DNA of 9,060 nucleotides, taken from NCBI GenBank assembly GCA_017990865.1, contig JAGNNB010000102.1, positions 1 through 9,060 on the forward strand, written 5' to 3'. The notes beneath the pieces are model-generated. The model saw nothing but the letters and a program-made list of their open reading frames with translations. It did no database searches and had not been told where the DNA came from. Below, piece after piece: positions 8,728 to 9,060 of the stretch; position 1 is the stretch's first letter; every line of letters begins with the position of its first letter. This DNA comes from Lysobacteraceae bacterium (GTDB lineage: Bacteria; Pseudomonadota; Gammaproteobacteria; Xanthomonadales; Xanthomonadaceae). The translations under genes and the position numbers were made by a program.

Positions 8728-9060
8728 ATGACCGAACTTTTCCGCGACCTCGACGGCGGGCCGCTGTGTCCGAACGGAAGCGTGGCATGCATCGGCGCCT
8801 TCGACGGCCTGCATCTGGGCCATCGCGCGCTGGTGCGCCATGCGGTCGATCGCGCGCGCGCGCTGGGCGTGTGCGCGGTGGCCTTGAGCTTCGAGCCGCT
8901 GCCGCGCGAACACTTCGCCGGCCCGGCCGCGCCTGCGCGTCTGCAATTGCCGGCGATGCGGATTCGCGAATTCGGCAAGCTCGGCATCGATCGCGTCGGC
9001 TTGCTGCGCTTCAATGCGCGTTTGGCCTCGATGTCGGCGGAAGATTTCGTGCGCCGCATG
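8728..9060 (+). CDS. ribF: Bifunctional riboflavin kinase/FAD synthetase RibF, partial (5' part)
   Basis: I translated this frame by hand; it is open for 111 codons to the right edge. RibF phosphorylates riboflavin to FMN and adenylylates FMN to FAD in the cytoplasm. Only the N-terminal FAD synthetase (nucleotidyltransferase) part is present. It shows GSVACIGAFDGLHLGH with the HxGH nucleotide-binding motif at residues 29-32, then ALSFEPLPREHF (52-63), PARLQL and a region matching the usual ...ELGIDRVxxLRF... stretch. The ATG fits the family's N-terminal length, although the Shine-Dalgarno is weak. The riboflavin kinase domain lies beyond the window. Position after murJ is typical; ileS and lspA often follow in related genomes. 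Confidence 0.95.
   Translation, partial: MTELFRDLDGGPLCPNGSVACIGAFDGLHLGHRALVRHAVDRARALGVCAVALSFEPLPREHFAGPAAPARLQLPAMRIREFGKLGIDRVGLLRFNARLASMSAEDFVRRM

Noticed and set aside
7820..9059. Long open frames over the murJ end and ribF (plus to 8731, minus 7830-9059)
   Set aside because: Arg/Ala/Gln-rich products typical of high-GC shadow frames; murJ and ribF have clear family motifs.

Overview
The window looks like core chromosome from a GC-rich gammaproteobacterium, most likely Lysobacteraceae/Xanthomonadaceae (Lysobacter-like). This rests on the gene order rplU-rpmA-obgE / rpsT / murJ-ribF, the very high third-position GC, the GTAG-headed REP stem-loops, the GGGAATC-type heptamer repeats, and a large secreted S8 protease with PPC and FnIII-like C-terminal modules. 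The genus is inference.

Layout: (1) Positions 1-885, minus strand: the 5' part of an envelope lipoprotein gene with an OmpA-like C-terminal domain; it runs off the left edge. (2) 886-1116: its upstream region, with a 15-bp tandem repeat, a perfect 7-2-7 palindrome, and a rho-independent terminator closing the protease gene. (3) 1117-3303, minus strand: a complete secreted subtilisin-family (S8) protease with signal peptide, I9-like propeptide, intact catalytic residues, poly-proline linker, PPC domain and FnIII-like domain. (4) 3304-4274: about 970 bases without a convincing gene, holding the protease leader (9-bp hairpin beside the start) and the rplU promoter. (5) 4275-4919, plus strand: rplU-rpmA, with a good promoter and a strong terminator. 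(6) 4922-6162: obgE, preceded by a 32-bp heptamer inverted repeat that ends 5 bases before an ATG with no Shine-Dalgarno. (7) 6163-6385: three GTAG-headed REP stem-loops and a bidirectional terminator between the convergent obgE and rpsT. (8) 6386-6655, minus strand: rpsT with a GTG start and a strong promoter whose -35 lies in a palindrome. (9) 6852-8582: murJ, lipid II flippase, with a 60-residue Ala/Pro-rich N-terminal extension. (10) 8728 to the right edge: 5' part of ribF with its own promoter.

Most genes are housekeeping: ribosomal proteins L21, L27 and S20, the ribosome-associated GTPase ObgE, the peptidoglycan precursor flippase MurJ, and flavin cofactor synthesis. The protease and lipoprotein on the left are accessory envelope or secreted functions. 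I saw no phage, CRISPR, toxin-antitoxin or defence cassette. The points most worth a second look are non-coding: the obgE leader repeat, the REP cluster, the palindromes at the rpsT and lipoprotein promoters, and the hairpin leader of the protease. Two real genes, the lipoprotein and ribF, are cut by the window edges.
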